Shown here: in pieces, positions 22,405 through 34,179 of the stretch
Numbering within the stretch: the stretch's first letter is position 1
Layout of the letters: the number at the start of each line of letters is the position of its first letter
From: Orientallactaga sibirica
Lineage: Eukaryota > Chordata > Mammalia > Rodentia > Dipodidae
NCBI GenBank assembly: GCA_036365145.1
Contig: JAEOAD010000015.1
Coordinates: 37,587,501-37,651,500 of the forward strand
Direction of reading: 5' to 3'
Length of the DNA stretch: 64,000 nucleotides
Position numbers and translations under genes: made by a program
The notes under the pieces: model-generated
Told to the model about the DNA's origin: nothing
Seen by the model: the letters and a program-made list of their open reading frames with translations, nothing else
Database searches by the model: none

Positions 22405-23528
22405 TTCTGCTCTTGGCCCTCATAAACTCACAACCATCTATGATGTAAAATGCAATGCATTTAGTCTAACTTTAAAATTACCTATAGTTTTTATCAACTC
22501 CAACACTGCTCAAACATCCCCATAATCCAAATTCTCTTAATTGTGTGAATTGTAAAACCAAAAACACATAATGGCACAGAGTAAATATTCACACTGCAAA
22601 AGCTGACATTGTAAGCAAAGATTTAACCAATGTAAGATCTAAAACAAGCAGGGCAAACAAATCATGTAGCTCCAAGTCCAGCATCTGTAACCAGTGACAA
22701 AGTCTCTGAAGTTGCAGTTCTGCCTCACTAGTTGGTTTGCCTACATCCAGGGGAAAACTCCATCCCAAGCCAGCAGCTCTTCTTGGCAGCTGTCCTAAAG
22801 TCCTCACACCTCAAGAAGTCCTAGGGTTAATCCTCCTGACTCCATCAGGCCACTGTGTAGGCACTCCAACAACTGTGCCTCACATTGCTCAGTGACTATT
22901 TCCAAACAACAAACTTTGTTGCAAATCCAGTGATCCTCTTTTAACTGTATTTGTTATACTCCCATAGTACAAAGCAGGTTACCAAAATTGTTAATGTGGG
23001 GAAATAAAACTGACTTTGAAGAGCACCACACTGCTTCAGCATTCAGGCCCCTCCTTTCAGAAGAGTCAGCATTCTTGCTTCTGTCTCAATGTAGAACAGT
23101 CGGCCCAATATCAGCAGTGCCAATCTCTCAAACAATTGCGTCTGAACAGGCACTGTCTTCTTCATTAAACCTTCATTTATTTCTGTACCATATCCATCTA
23201 CTGAGACCAGTCCATTTCTATACAGCACAGCCCTATACAAGTTCTCAGGACACAGGAAGAATGCAGTCAGCCTCTCACATAAACTGCCTTGAGCCTAGAC
23301 CAGACAAAGCTCTTTCTTCGCCTCATAAGACAAGCTTGCAAAGTCCATAGTCATTTCTACATTTAGGTCTTTCAAACTGACCAGAATGGTCCATAAAACT
23401 CTGATTAAATCACTGCAAGACATTTTTTAGGCCAAGGTTTCAAATTCTCCCACATTCCTTCACAAATCAATTCAAAAAGGGTAAATCCACATGGTCAAGC
23501 AATGACTATACTCCTCTGGTACCAATTC

Positions 23529-23867
23529 TGTTATAGTCACTTCTTGCCGGGACAAAGCACTTGAACAAGGAAGCTTATGGGAGGGAAGGATTTGCTTTTG
23601 CCTTACAGTTTGAGGGAAAGCTCCACAATAGCAGGGGAAAGTGTGACATGAACAGAGGCTGGACAACATTTCTGCCACCGCAGGTGGAAAACAGCCTCAG
23701 GAGAGTGAGCCCAGTAACACTGGCAAGCTAGGAGCTAATAAGCATCAAGGTCCACCCCCAGCAATACACCTCTTCAAGCAAGGCCCCACTTCTCTAGTTG
23801 CAATCAACTGGAGACCAGGCATTCCAGTCACATGAGTGTAGGGGGACACCTCATTCAAATCACCACA
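23529..23867 (-). repeat. 5' LTR of MaLR-type element
   Basis: Runs on the minus strand from TGTGGTGATTTGAATG to ...GTGACTATAACA. Shares blocks such as GTAACACTGGCAAGCTA (plus-strand reading) with 22062-22404. Confidence 0.78.
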
Positions 23868-24035
23868 CTTGTACTATGCTCTACTATACTGAACAATTTA
23901 TCCGCATACAACTACTACTAAAGTGTAAACAACAAAATAAAACTAGGATCCCAATATAATTGCTATCAATTTTTGTAAGTAGCATAAAACAAGCATCAAA
24001 TATGATCCTTCATTCCCACATTTACCTTAGGTTAC

Positions 24036-24072
24036 TGTGTGTGTGTGTGTGTGTGTGTATGTGTGTGTGTGA
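24036..24072. repeat. (TG)n microsatellite
   Basis: TG dinucleotide repeat with one AT interruption. Confidence 0.95.
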
Positions 24073-24179
24073 TATACATGACTATATGTGTTCATATGTG
24101 TGTGAGTACATGTGAATTTGTGTTTGTGTAAGCCATATGTCGATGTCAGGTGTCTTACTTGATTGCTTTCTTTCCTCCT

Positions 24180-24362
24180 TTCATTTCATACTGGATCTGG
24201 TACTGACCAATTTGACTAGAGAAGCTAGCTAGCAAGGCCAGGGATTCTCCAGTCTCTGCTGCCGTGGACATGGAATTTTATGGGGGTTCTGTGGATCTGA
24301 ATCCAGGTTCTCATGCTTGCACAGCAAGCACTTTATACTCTGAGACATCTGCCCATTCTTGA
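24180..24362 (+). mobile_element. B4/B3-like SINE fragment
   Basis: The right part (GGATCTGAATCCAGGTTCTCATGC... CAAGCACTTTATACTCTGAG) resembles the tRNA-related end shared by rodent B2/B3/B4 SINEs. It is diverged and the subtype is uncertain. Confidence 0.55.
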
Positions 24363-26047
24363 AATTTGCTTCCTTGATGATCAGAAAGATGCTGACTACC
24401 TACTAACATGTGGGAGTTTAAGTACATCAAGAGCTTTTAGATCTAGACAGATAAGTTTACATACCTTCTTGAAAGTTCTGTTTGTTCCCTGAAATTCACA
24501 GTAATCTCTGTGGCTCTGAATGCTAAGCTATGCCCTTCAGACATGACACAAAAGATTTTGATTATTTATAATTATATGACAAGTCATGTGTTCTCATGCT
24601 GGGATGAACATTCAAGATCTTAGGTTTCATTTAGTCTGTATGTCAAGCACCTTTAATCAAGTTTCTAAATTCAACTCAATCCAGTAGATACTTAATAACA
24701 TCCTTTATTTTTTTTTCTGGATGCACAGGAATAAATAAAACTCCCTATTCAAAAGCCAAGGCAAAAAGAGAACAACATGTAATCAGATTTAGTATAGTAT
24801 TTGAGATCAGTAATGAGGCATATCCAAAGTTTGTGGCCCATAGCAAAGCTTAAAATTTCTTTGGGGAAGAACTTTACTGAGGCTATACAGTAAAGAGTAG
24901 GAGTAGACTGGGAACAGAAAGAAAAGAGGATGAAAAATAACGCCTATTTGTCACCTAATGCACAATGAATGCCCAAAGGTGGGCCCATAGTGACTGTAGT
25001 AGAATTTTTTTCCTAAGGACACAATGGTAGCATTAAAGTGAGCACCAAGTAGCAGTTGACTCTAAAAGATTCTGGGAAATCAGTTCATTCAGGGTAGTAC
25101 ATGGAGAGAATTATTACCTTTCCACAGTGGATAGAAGTGATTTGAATCAGGTAGTCAGAATTCTAGCCACGGAAGCTGAGATGCAGAATTGAGCAGAATT
25201 CTTAGCAGTCCTAGAGGTCAAACAACAACAATGAAAATGAAAAAGAAGTCTAATTGTTTATAGTTCAGAAAGGCCTTCTGTGATCATGCAAATTTCTCAG
25301 GCTTTCCACCTATTCCCATCCCCAGACACATTGGAGACCAGGTTTCTAGCAGAAGGCTAATTTTAGGCATCATCTGATGGCAGTCTGAATCTAGAAATAA
25401 TCCTCTTGTTTTGAAGAAGCTTGATATGAAAGTCTTGTAGGGGGTGGAGTAAGGAATAAAAGAGTATTACACATTGATTATTAAGATACTTTTGAAAGTT
25501 TGTTAAAACAACTCTCAGCCTCTTTCCTCTCAAGACTAAAGGAAATTATTTGTTTTTATTTCTCTGGAGTTACCAGGAAGAGTTATGTCATTTGTTGCCA
25601 TTTGACAAGTTGAATGCCGTGTAACTTACAATAGAAACTTAAAGTAAAGGGCCTCACTGCATTTTTCTTTATTGAACTTCTATCATCTACTTGCATATAC
25701 ATTTATAATTTTTGGTCTCTCAGGAGAGCCACAAGGAGCCTTTCAGTAATACTCCACTATATGCAAATTATAACTAGACAGACAAAAGTAATTTATCTTC
25801 TGTTTCTTTGTCTTGTTTACATGATTGATCAGTTTTCATATTACTTTTCAAATACATTTTTAAAATGGATACACAATAAAAATAAAAAAATGACTATCTA
25901 AGGCTGGGCTGGTTAAAATGCATAAAATCTAAAATAAACTCTTAGGATAGTTTGCAAATATTCTTCCTATATTTATCTGATCCAGTTTTGGCAGTTTGTA
26001 TTTTATGAGTAACAGGTAATGAAATCTTTCAGAGAAGAAGTACAAGC

Positions 26048-26080
<33 letters not shown>

Positions 26081-26688
26081 GAATTATTATTATCATTATT
26101 TCCTTGCTGAAAGCAGCATTCCTGTGCATAAATGCATTAGATGGCATATAAACTCCTAAGGACTTGCCAGATTCCAAAAAAAATTCTTAGAATTCATTTT
26201 TCTATGTTTTAAAAAGTTTGTAATGCTTCCAACCCTGTTTGTTGTGCAGTTTCTTCACTCTTCTTTAAGTACAGGGAAGAACCTTCATCCCTGAAGATTC
26301 TTGAGGGAGACCTTTCTTTGGCCAGTTCTAGCAATGTGCCCTTATGAGTAAACTAGAAGGAAGATGCCCCACTAGAATCAAGTACTTTTCTTTGAAACAA
26401 TAACCCTCCTCAGAGTTTTGCTTTTTCTGAATTTAATATTCCCTGTATCTCTACCTCCACTGCCCCTTTTCAAGCTTTATCATCTCATGCATATTACTAA
26501 AGTAGGATTCCAACTTTCCTTCTCATGGCCATTATTGTTTTCTCTCCCTGTTTTCTCCAACTTCTTCCCATCCCAAATATATTCACTGTTTTATTGGTAG
26601 TGATTAACATACAAATATGAAAACACTAGAATCAATCTTAAGAAAATGTTGTGCATGGAAGAAGAAAAGTAAAACAGCAATATTTTAA
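24363..26688. other. No gene recognised; contains ATT repeat
   Basis: Unique AT-rich sequence. An (ATT)n microsatellite lies at about 26049-26100 and gives a poly-Asn open frame that is not a gene. Confidence 0.5.
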
Positions 26689-28019
26689 CCATTTTTTTGA
26701 ACATTAGATATGTACATATTCAGTATGTAAACAGCACATGTTGGTACCAACCTTACCCTCATCCCTGTCTTCCTCCCTCCAAAGGGACCCTCCTCATTGG
26801 GGATTCCAGTTATCCCCATGGGTAGTGCATTGTGGGGTAGCCATCAGTTATGGGGAAGAGGCAATGTCTCTGTGCATAATGTCCCAACTTGTGGCTCTAA
26901 CAGTCATTCTTCCCCCTCTTCTGAAAATTTCCATGAGCTATGTTGGTTTCGTTTTAGGTCTATTTCAGTGATGAAGTCTTGGGAGCCTCTATGTCTCTGG
27001 ATCACTGGTTTGGTAGGAGTTGAGTGTTCTCTGTGTCTATCTCCTTCATCCTTGTGCTGATACCAGGTTCACCAAGAAGGCAGCGCTCTTGCTCATTTCC
27101 CCAATTACTCTATGGTTTCAGCTGGGGCCCTGGTGAGGTGTGATGGGCTGATTTTCTCCTCAGGTTCTGTGTCCAGCTGAAAAAAAGAACCACATTGTCC
27201 AACAGAGAGTGAAATCAGCACCAGATAAATGGGAATAGCTTTATCAGTTTAGAGAGAATTTAATAGGTGTAGGCCCTCTTGTAGCCCAAAATTGGTGGGA
27301 GCATGATATTGGAGAGAAAACTCATTATTTGGCTATGATTCTGACTTGTTTTCCAGTTCCATCTATGGGTTCCATTCCACTGAGCAGATATGTTAGGCAA
27401 TCCAAGGGCTGTGTGCCACTATTGCACTTGGGTGAGCATCACATCAGGTTGTTTGCTGCTGAATCGCTTATACCTTGAGTTGCTTGGACTGACGTTGGTC
27501 ATTTTCCCCCAGTAGCTCATGTAGCACCTTCTGGCACTAGACAAGCTGTCTGGGGACTGACTCACTTCCAGATTCCCAACAGGTCTCTCCATGTTCCGTA
27601 CTGACAGTATATGGTGTCTTTGTCATTAGGGTCTTACCATTAACCTTTGGTGGGTAGTCAAGTGCTCAGTCAGAAGTCTGTCTTCTTTTGGGAAAACTTG
27701 GAGGTCTCTCTGATTAACAGCTGTTTGTGGATATTAACTGCATCCTGGTACTAGGAGTTACAGGAAAAGAAGAAAGAAAAAGATAGGTAATATAAGAGAA
27801 AAAAGAGAAGAGAGAGACAGAGAGGAACTCTAGAAAATTAAGGTTAGTCTTTATCATAACCTCTCCAGGGCCTTTGATTCAGGTGTTCCCTCTACAGACC
27901 TAATGAAGGTTCAACATTTTAGTCTGACTTTCAGGATATAAAATTTTATGGTACCAGTTCCTTTTGGGTCTAGTTTTGTGTCCCCTTTCTCCTTCCCTGC
28001 CCCTCCAGCACAACACTCC

Positions 28020-30345
28020 CTATTGTCCAATCCTTGAGATGTCTATTAGATATGTCAGCATCTCGGGCTGATCCAGATTAGGAGCCACAGATGAGTGAGG
28101 CCATGTGACAATTGTCTTTCTGTGATTGGGTGAGTTACAGATTTCATTTTGTCTCTTTTGCCTACTGCTGTGTGGAATTACATTGTATAAATATACCACA
28201 TCTTGGTTATCCATTCATCTAATGGTGGATATCTGGGTTGATTCTAGTTCTAAGCTATTATGAATTGAGCAGCTATAAACATGGTTGAGCAAATATCTCT
28301 AAATTGAGGCATGGAGATTTTAGGTAAATGCCCAGTAAGGGAATAACTGGGTCTGTTGGTAACTGTATAGCCAACATTTTTAGGAGCCTCCATATTGCTT
28401 TCCATAGTGGTTGTACCAGGTTACATTCCCACTAACAGTGAATGAGTGAGTGTTCCTATTCCTCCACATCCTCACCAAAATTTGTTTTCATTTGATTTTT
28501 TTAAATGTTTTCTATCCTTATTGGGGTAAGGTGGAATCTCCTAGTTGTTTTAATTTGCATTTCCCTGATGGTTAGGGATATTGAACATTTTCTTAAGTGT
28601 GTGTTTATCATTTGTATTTCTTCCTCTAAGAACTCTCTGTTCAGTTCTCTGCCCCACTTTGTGAATGGGTTGTTTGATTTTTTGTTGTTTAGGTTTTTGA
28701 CTTCTTTGTAGATTCTAGAAATTAGCCTCTGTCAGTTGCATAGCTGGCAAAAATTTCCTCCCATTCTGGGGGTAGTCTATTGCCTCTACTTATTGTATGT
28801 TTGTCTGTGAAAAAAGTTTTCAGCTTCATGAGATCTCAATGGTTGAGTGATTGTTTAAGTTCCTGAGCTACTGGAGTTGTGTTCAGGAAGTCTTTTCCCA
28901 TTCCTATATCATGGAATGTTCCTCCTATTCTTTCATCCAGTAGTAACAGTTTCCAGTCTTATATTGATGTCTTTGATCCATTTGGACTTGCTTTTTGTGC
29001 ATGGTGAGAGTGTGGATCTAGTTTTTATTTTCTTGCATATCATCATCCAGTTTGTCTAGCACCATTTGTTGAAGATGCTATCTTTTTTCAAGTCTATGTT
29101 GTTAGGGTTTTTGTCAAATATCAAGTAGCTGTAGTTACTTGGCTGAAAGTGTAGATACTCTATTCTGTCCCATTTCTCAATAATCCTGTTTTTTATACAA
29201 GCACCATGTTGTTTTTATTACTATGGCTTTGTGGTATAGCTTTAGATCAGGTATGGTGATGCCTCCAGAGGTGTTTCTTTGGCTGAGGATGTGTTTGGAT
29301 ATCTGAGGCCTTCTGTCATTCCATATGAACTTAGAGATCATTTTTTCTATCTCTGTGAAGAAAAATGTTGGGATTTTTATTGGTATTGCAGTAAATCTGT
29401 ATATTTCTTTTGGTAAGATTGCCATTTTCACAATATTAAGTCTATCCAGGAGGATGGGAGGTCTTCCCATTTTCTCAAGTCTTCCTCAATTTCTTTCTTA
29501 AGTGTTTTTGTGTTTTCATTATATAAGTGTTTCACATCCTTGGTTAATATTATTCCAAGGTATTTTTATTGATTAAATGTGTGTTGTTCAGTCTCCAGGA
29601 GCTGGTGGTATTCATGTCGTATCTTTTGTTGTTAATTTCTAGCAATACCACATTGTGATCTGATATAATGCAGGAGATTATGTTGATCTTCCTAAATATA
29701 TGGAGGCAGGCTTTATGACCCAGTATATGATCTATTTTAGAGAATGCTCCATGGGCTGCTGAGAAGAATGTGTAATCTGTGAATTTTGGGTAGAATTTCT
29801 GTATATATCTGTTAGATCTAGTTGATCTATGTCTTTGTTGTCTATGTCTTTGTTGAGCTCTTACTTCCCTGTTAATTTTCTGTCTGGATGATCTATCTAT
29901 TGCTGATAATGGAGCCTTGAAGTCCCCAACTATGATGGTGTTGGTGGTTATTTCTGGTTTGTTGTCAAGTAGGTTTTGTTTTATGAATTGTGGCGCACCT
30001 GTGCTTGGTGCATAAAGATTGATGATCGTGATATCCTCTTTTTGGATTGTTCCCTTGATAAATAAGAAGTGGCCTTCTTGGTCTTTTTTGATTACTTTTG
30101 GTTTGAAGTCTATTTTATCTGATATTAGTATAGCAATGTCTGCTTGTTTCTTATTTCCATTTGCTTGGAATATTGTTTTCCACCTTTCATCCTGAGGAGG
30201 TATCTGTCTTTAATGATGAGGTGGGTTTCTTAAAGACAGCCGATTGAGGGGTCTAATTTTCTGATCCACCCTGTTAGCTTATTTCTCTTGATGGGTGAAT
30301 TAAGGCCATTAATGTTTATGGTAATAACTGTGAGGTTTGATTTAA
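28020..30345 (-). pseudogene. L1 ORF2 remnant lacking RT core
   Basis: ORF2 normally encodes an AP-type endonuclease followed by reverse transcriptase and a Cys-rich C-terminus. Here the endonuclease part (about 29580-30345) and the C-terminal part (28020-29560; open piece 29177-29470) are recognisable by comparison with 44407-48161. They join directly near 29565. The pieces are shifted and interrupted by stops. Without the RT core this copy could not reverse transcribe. Confidence 0.8.
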
Positions 30346-30399
30346 TTCCTGCCATATTGTGATGGTTTATGTAGTTTGGTATTTTCTTGGACTTTTTAG

Positions 30400-31669
30400 T
30401 TTTTTGTGCCTTCTCTGGTTTGGTTATTGTGATTATTGTGATCTGCTGCTTGTAGGCTCTTGAGGTTGGTTATTTGATTCTTCTGTGTGGAGAATTCCCT
30501 GAAGTCCTCTCTATAGTTTTGATTTTGTGTTCATATAATTGTAGAGCTGACTTTTATCATGGAATGTTTTTCTTTCACCATCTATTATGAAGGATACTTT
30601 TGCTGGGTAGAATAGTTTGGGTTGGAAGCCATAAGTTCTTAGACTTTGCAATGTTCCATTCCAGACCCTTCTGGCTTTCAGGGTTTCCATTGAGAAGTCT
30701 GAAGTAATTCTGATAGGGTTACCTTTATATGTAATGTGTTGTTTTTCCCTGGCTGATTTTAGGACTTTCTCTTTGTTATTGATGTTTAGAGTCTTAATGA
30801 TAACATGTCTTGAAGAATTTCTCCATGGTACAATCTGTTTGGAGTTCTGTTAGCTTCTTGTCATTTGATGGGACTTTCTTTTGAGAAGGTGTGAAAGTTT
30901 TCTTTGATAATTTTGTTGAATAAATTCCCCATGTCTTTGGTATGAATTTCTTCCCCTTCTGGTATTTCCCTGATCCAAATGTTGGGATATTTAAGGGTAT
31001 CCCACAGTTACCTCATGTTCTGCTCACAAAATTTTTGAACTTATTCATATTTTTGAACTCATGAACTTTTTCTTCTGTTTTGTCTTCCTGTTCTCAGTTT
31101 CTATCCTCCACATGACTAACTTTATTTTTGAAAGTTTCTACAGAGGTTTGGACTTGTTCAATTTGGTTTGTATTTTCTATTGCCTTTTTATGTATATATC
31201 CATCCCTCTGTCAAATTCCCTTTTCAGGTGATTTTCTGATTTTCTTAATGCTTGTTGGGATTCATCTTTGCATTTATTTATTTCTTCATTGAAGATTGAG
31301 CTTAGCCAACTGATTATTGAAATCCTTGGTTTTATTTTTTGTTTTTTGGGTTTTTTTTTTGTTGTTGTTGTTTTTGCTATCTTTCAGATCATTTAACAGT
31401 CTTTTGAACACTTCCTGGTTCTTTTCTATTAGTTCTAATCTAACAAGGACAGAATTCATACAATTATTGGACCTTTGTTGATTTTCTGAAAGTTCTGTTA
31501 ATTGCTTGGCCAGGGTCACATACCTTGTGTCTTCATTTTGGAGTTTTGATCCTGTTGTCTCTTCTATGTTTTGATTAGAGACTTCCATTGTGGGACTGGG
31601 AAACCTTGTTGGATTTAATTCCATTTGATTTTTCATGTTATTCATTTTGCTCTGTGTTCTGCCCATCAC
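30400..31669 (-). pseudogene. L1 ORF1 remnant
   Basis: The N-terminal 127 codons are open (31286-31669) and show a Gln/Asn/Glu/Lys-rich coiled-coil pattern, with heptad-like Leu spacing from about residue 50, then an Asn/Lys run. The remaining RNA-binding (RRM and C-terminal) parts down to about 30400 are frame-broken. ORF1 proteins form trimers that coat L1 RNA. Confidence 0.75.
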
Positions 31670-31679
31670 AGTGTAGGAA

Positions 31680-32745
31680 TCTTATTTAATTCAGGAGGAA
31701 GCTACAATTTACCCTTGAAGTGCCTTCAGTAATTTTTCCGTTTTATGTTTTCCTAAATTAGGCTTCTGATGGCAATGGGACCTATCTACTCAGTTGTAAG
31801 GAGGCCACGAGGCTCTAGTGGAGCCCAAAAACCTGGTGGAGGAGCTCATTAGTTGGTGGTTCAGGGTATGGGACTGTGTGGTCAGATGGCCCAATGGGAC
31901 AGGGGGTAAGGGGGAATGCAACAAAGCAGTCTTGTGTTTCAGTGGGGCAGGGGAGGGGGGAGGATGGGATTGCATAGTCCTGTGATACAGTGGGGTGAAG
32001 GGATGGGACAGTGGGGTCTGTTGGCACCATGAAGCAGGGGTGTATGGGACTGTGGGGTCTTGTGACATGGCAAGGTGGTGAGATGGGACTGCTGTGGATT
32101 TGGTGATGTGGCATGTCAGGAGGGTGGCTGGTAGTCACAGTGGCAGGAAGGTGGAGGAAAACCAATGAGGGGGATGTTTGCTGGATGGTCTGGATCCATG
32201 AAGTCTGCAGGTAGTACAGAAGGACATGGTCTGCACACTGCAGGGTGGCAGCTGGGATAGCAGTCATAGCTGGGATGGAGATCCTGGTGGCAGGAAAACC
32301 AAGGAAGGGAGTAAGGAATACTACCCAGCTGGCCTGGGTCCATGTACCCTGCAAGAAATGCAGGAGGATCTGGTCCACACACAGTGGGACAGCATGTGGG
32401 AGGTAGTTGTTGCCAGGACGGATGAAGGTTCTGGCTGTGGAAACAGGGAAAAGAGCTGAGGGAGGTAGTACCTAATGCAAATGCAAGCTGGCTGGCCTTA
32501 GTTCACATAGCCTGTGGGTATTGCAGGAGGAACCTAGTGGCACAGTGGCTGGGATGGCTGCCTGAGGTGTTTGGGGGACTGGTGGGCTACCCAAGAGCAT
32601 GGGAATCAGTAGATTCCCTACTTTGCTCCTCCACACCGTCCCACTGAAGGTGTGCTATGATCTGAAGACCCTAAAAACCCAAAGTTCTTGCCTTTCCTTC
32701 CCCATGAGTTGAATCATGGTTAAGCAGACACCATCTTGACTGGAA
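31680..32745 (-). promoter_or_regulatory. L1 5' UTR with tandem promoter-type monomers
   Basis: Landmarks recur on the plus strand at 32190 (CTGGATCCATGAAG), 32334 (CTGGGTCCATGTAC) and 32497 (CTTAGTTCACATAG), giving units of about 144-163 bp. Nearer ORF1 (31860-32100) a shorter unit with GGGACTGTGGGGTC-like blocks repeats. Tandem monomers at the 5' end act as promoters in mouse L1; that role is inferred here. Open frames in this part, such as the 187-codon Pro-rich one, are by-products. Confidence 0.7.
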
Positions 32746-32759
32746 GTCACTAATATTTT

Positions 32760-33177
32760 TTATCATTTACTATTTTCCAAGCTTTGTGCTAGATCCTATT
32801 TTATATATTACTATTCCATATCATCCCACAAACACTTCAAGGCCAAGTAGAAAGTCCAAATTCAGACTTAGGACTCACTCATTTAGATGACTGCTTCTAA
32901 ATTTTTATAAAAATGAAGTCCTTTGAAGTATCAAAATATATATTAAGCTTTCTTAATATAGCTTGGATTTTCACTTAAAGATATATGCACAGGCAAGGAT
33001 TTTCATCTCATGGAAATCAGAAAATGGAGAGAGTAGTGAAAGGAACAGACTATGGTAAGATATAGTTCCCAAGACATGCTAACATAACCTTTTTTTGGAC
33101 TCTCAATAGTTAATTGAAATTTCCCCTTCCACACATATATTAATACATTTATTAGTTAATTAGTTCTAATCTTCTGT
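32760..33177. other. No gene recognised
   Basis: AT-rich flank between an L1 and a composite SINE insertion. Nothing nameable. Confidence 0.5.
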
Positions 33178-33597
33178 GGAGATGCTCTCTCTCTTTTTTT
33201 TTTTCAAGGTAGGGTCTCACTCTGGTCCAGGCTGACCTGGAATTAACTATGTAGTCTCAGGGTGGCCTCGAACTCTCGGCTATCCTCCTACCTCTGCCTC
33301 CCGAGTGCTGGGATTAAAGGCGTGCGCCACCACGCCCGGCTTAAATTTATTTTTGGAGAGAGACACAGAGAGAGATAGACAGAGAGGGAGACAGAGATGG
33401 GCGCACCAACAGTCTCTCAGCTGCTGTGAACGAAATCCAGATGCGTGCGCCCCCTTGTGGCCAAGTGCCACATTGCGCCCTTGCATCACTTTGCATCTGG
33501 CTAAACGTGGGACCTGGAGATTGGAACCAGTGTTCTTAGGCTTAGCAGGCAGGCGCCTTAACCACTAAGCCATCTCTCCAGCCCGGAGATGCTCTCT
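33178..33597 (-). mobile_element. SINE-B1 composite within one target duplication
   Basis: On the minus strand a complete tRNA-headed SINE (33584-33342) is followed, after a short A-rich link, by a complete B1 (33341-33205) and a poly-A tail (T run at about 33193-33204). A perfect 13-bp duplication, GGAGATGCTCTCT, flanks the pair (33178-33190 and 33585-33597). Both parts look young (CG dinucleotides retained). It could be a dimeric element moved as one unit, or a B1 that landed in the SINE tail. Confidence 0.88.
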
Positions 33598-33717
33598 TAA
33601 CTGTACTTAGACGTCTCCTTTCCTAATCTCCTAACCATTAATCAATGCAAACAAAATTTTAACAATAAATATTAACCATAATAAGTAACTGTATTCATAT
33701 AGAAAAATGCATACTTC

Positions 33718-33822
33718 AGGCTGAAGAGATGGCTTAGTGGTTAAGCTGCTTGCCTGAACAGCCAAAGGATCTCAGTTCTATTCCCCAGGACCCATGTAAG
33801 CCAGATGCATAAAACAAATGTC
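33718..33822 (+). mobile_element. tRNA-headed SINE, 3'-truncated
   Basis: The head GGCTGAAGAGATGGCTTAG and the body up to AAGCCAGATGCATAAAAC are present. The CT-rich end is missing. Confidence 0.8.
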
Positions 33823-34179
33823 ATCAGACATAACAAGTCTATATCCAAATACAATATAACTGCTGATTTCAGTAACCCACTCTAGCCAGTAGGTCAAAAT
33901 AATCTACACTATAGATCAAAGGGACTTAGACACATCTATAGACTCTCCACCTAATAGCTGAAAATATAAGTTATTTTCTGATGTCCATGGAACTTTCTCC
34001 AAAACAGATTATATTAGAACATAAAACAAATCTTAACAAACATGTAAAAATAAAATAATTTCCTATAAATTATCAGATCACAATGGAATAAAAGTGGAAA
34101 TCAATAGCAATAAAAACTACAGTCTATATGCAAATACATGGACCTTGAACAATCAATAAGTCATTGAAGAAAGCTGGAT

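Larger units (their letters stand above)
22062..23867 (-). mobile_element. MaLR-type LTR element with two LTRs
   Basis: On the minus strand: 5' LTR (23529-23867), a primer-site-like TTGGTACCAGAGGAG beside it (about 23514-23527), about 1.1 kb of internal sequence, and a 3' LTR (22062-22404) after a purine-rich tract. The family is ORR1/MT-like, to judge from its LTR start and the tRNA-Leu-type primer site. No protein is recognisable inside; open frames at 22589-22807 and 22988-23350 have no known motif. The flanks are CTTAC and CTTGT, a partial 5-bp match. Confidence 0.78.
26690..32745 (-). mobile_element. L1 retrotransposon, 5'-complete but RT-deleted
   Basis: A 6.05-kb L1 on the minus strand. 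In its own order: 5' UTR with tandem monomers (32745-31680), ORF1 remnant (31669-30400), ORF2 remnant (30340-28140) and 3' UTR (about 28000-26690). The 5' end carries AAGATGG (complement at about 32733-32739), like the YY1 site near the start of other L1s. Compared with the copy at 43-50 kb, ORF2 lacks about 1.5 kb covering the RT core. The short T run near 26691 is the tail. An 8-bp AATATTTT at 26679-26686 and 32752-32759 could be part of a target duplication, but this is AT-rich and weak. Confidence 0.85.

Noticed and set aside
25929..26177. Asn-rich small protein
   Set aside because: The Asn run is an ATT microsatellite, with no support on either side.
31815..32378. 187-codon Pro-rich open frame
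   Set aside because: It lies entirely in the tandem array of an L1 5' UTR. Periodic GC-rich sequence keeps a frame open by chance.
26679..32759. AATATTTT as the target duplication of the 26.7-kb L1
   Set aside because: Only 8 AT-rich bases in AT-rich flanks. This could easily be chance, so it is mentioned only as weak evidence.
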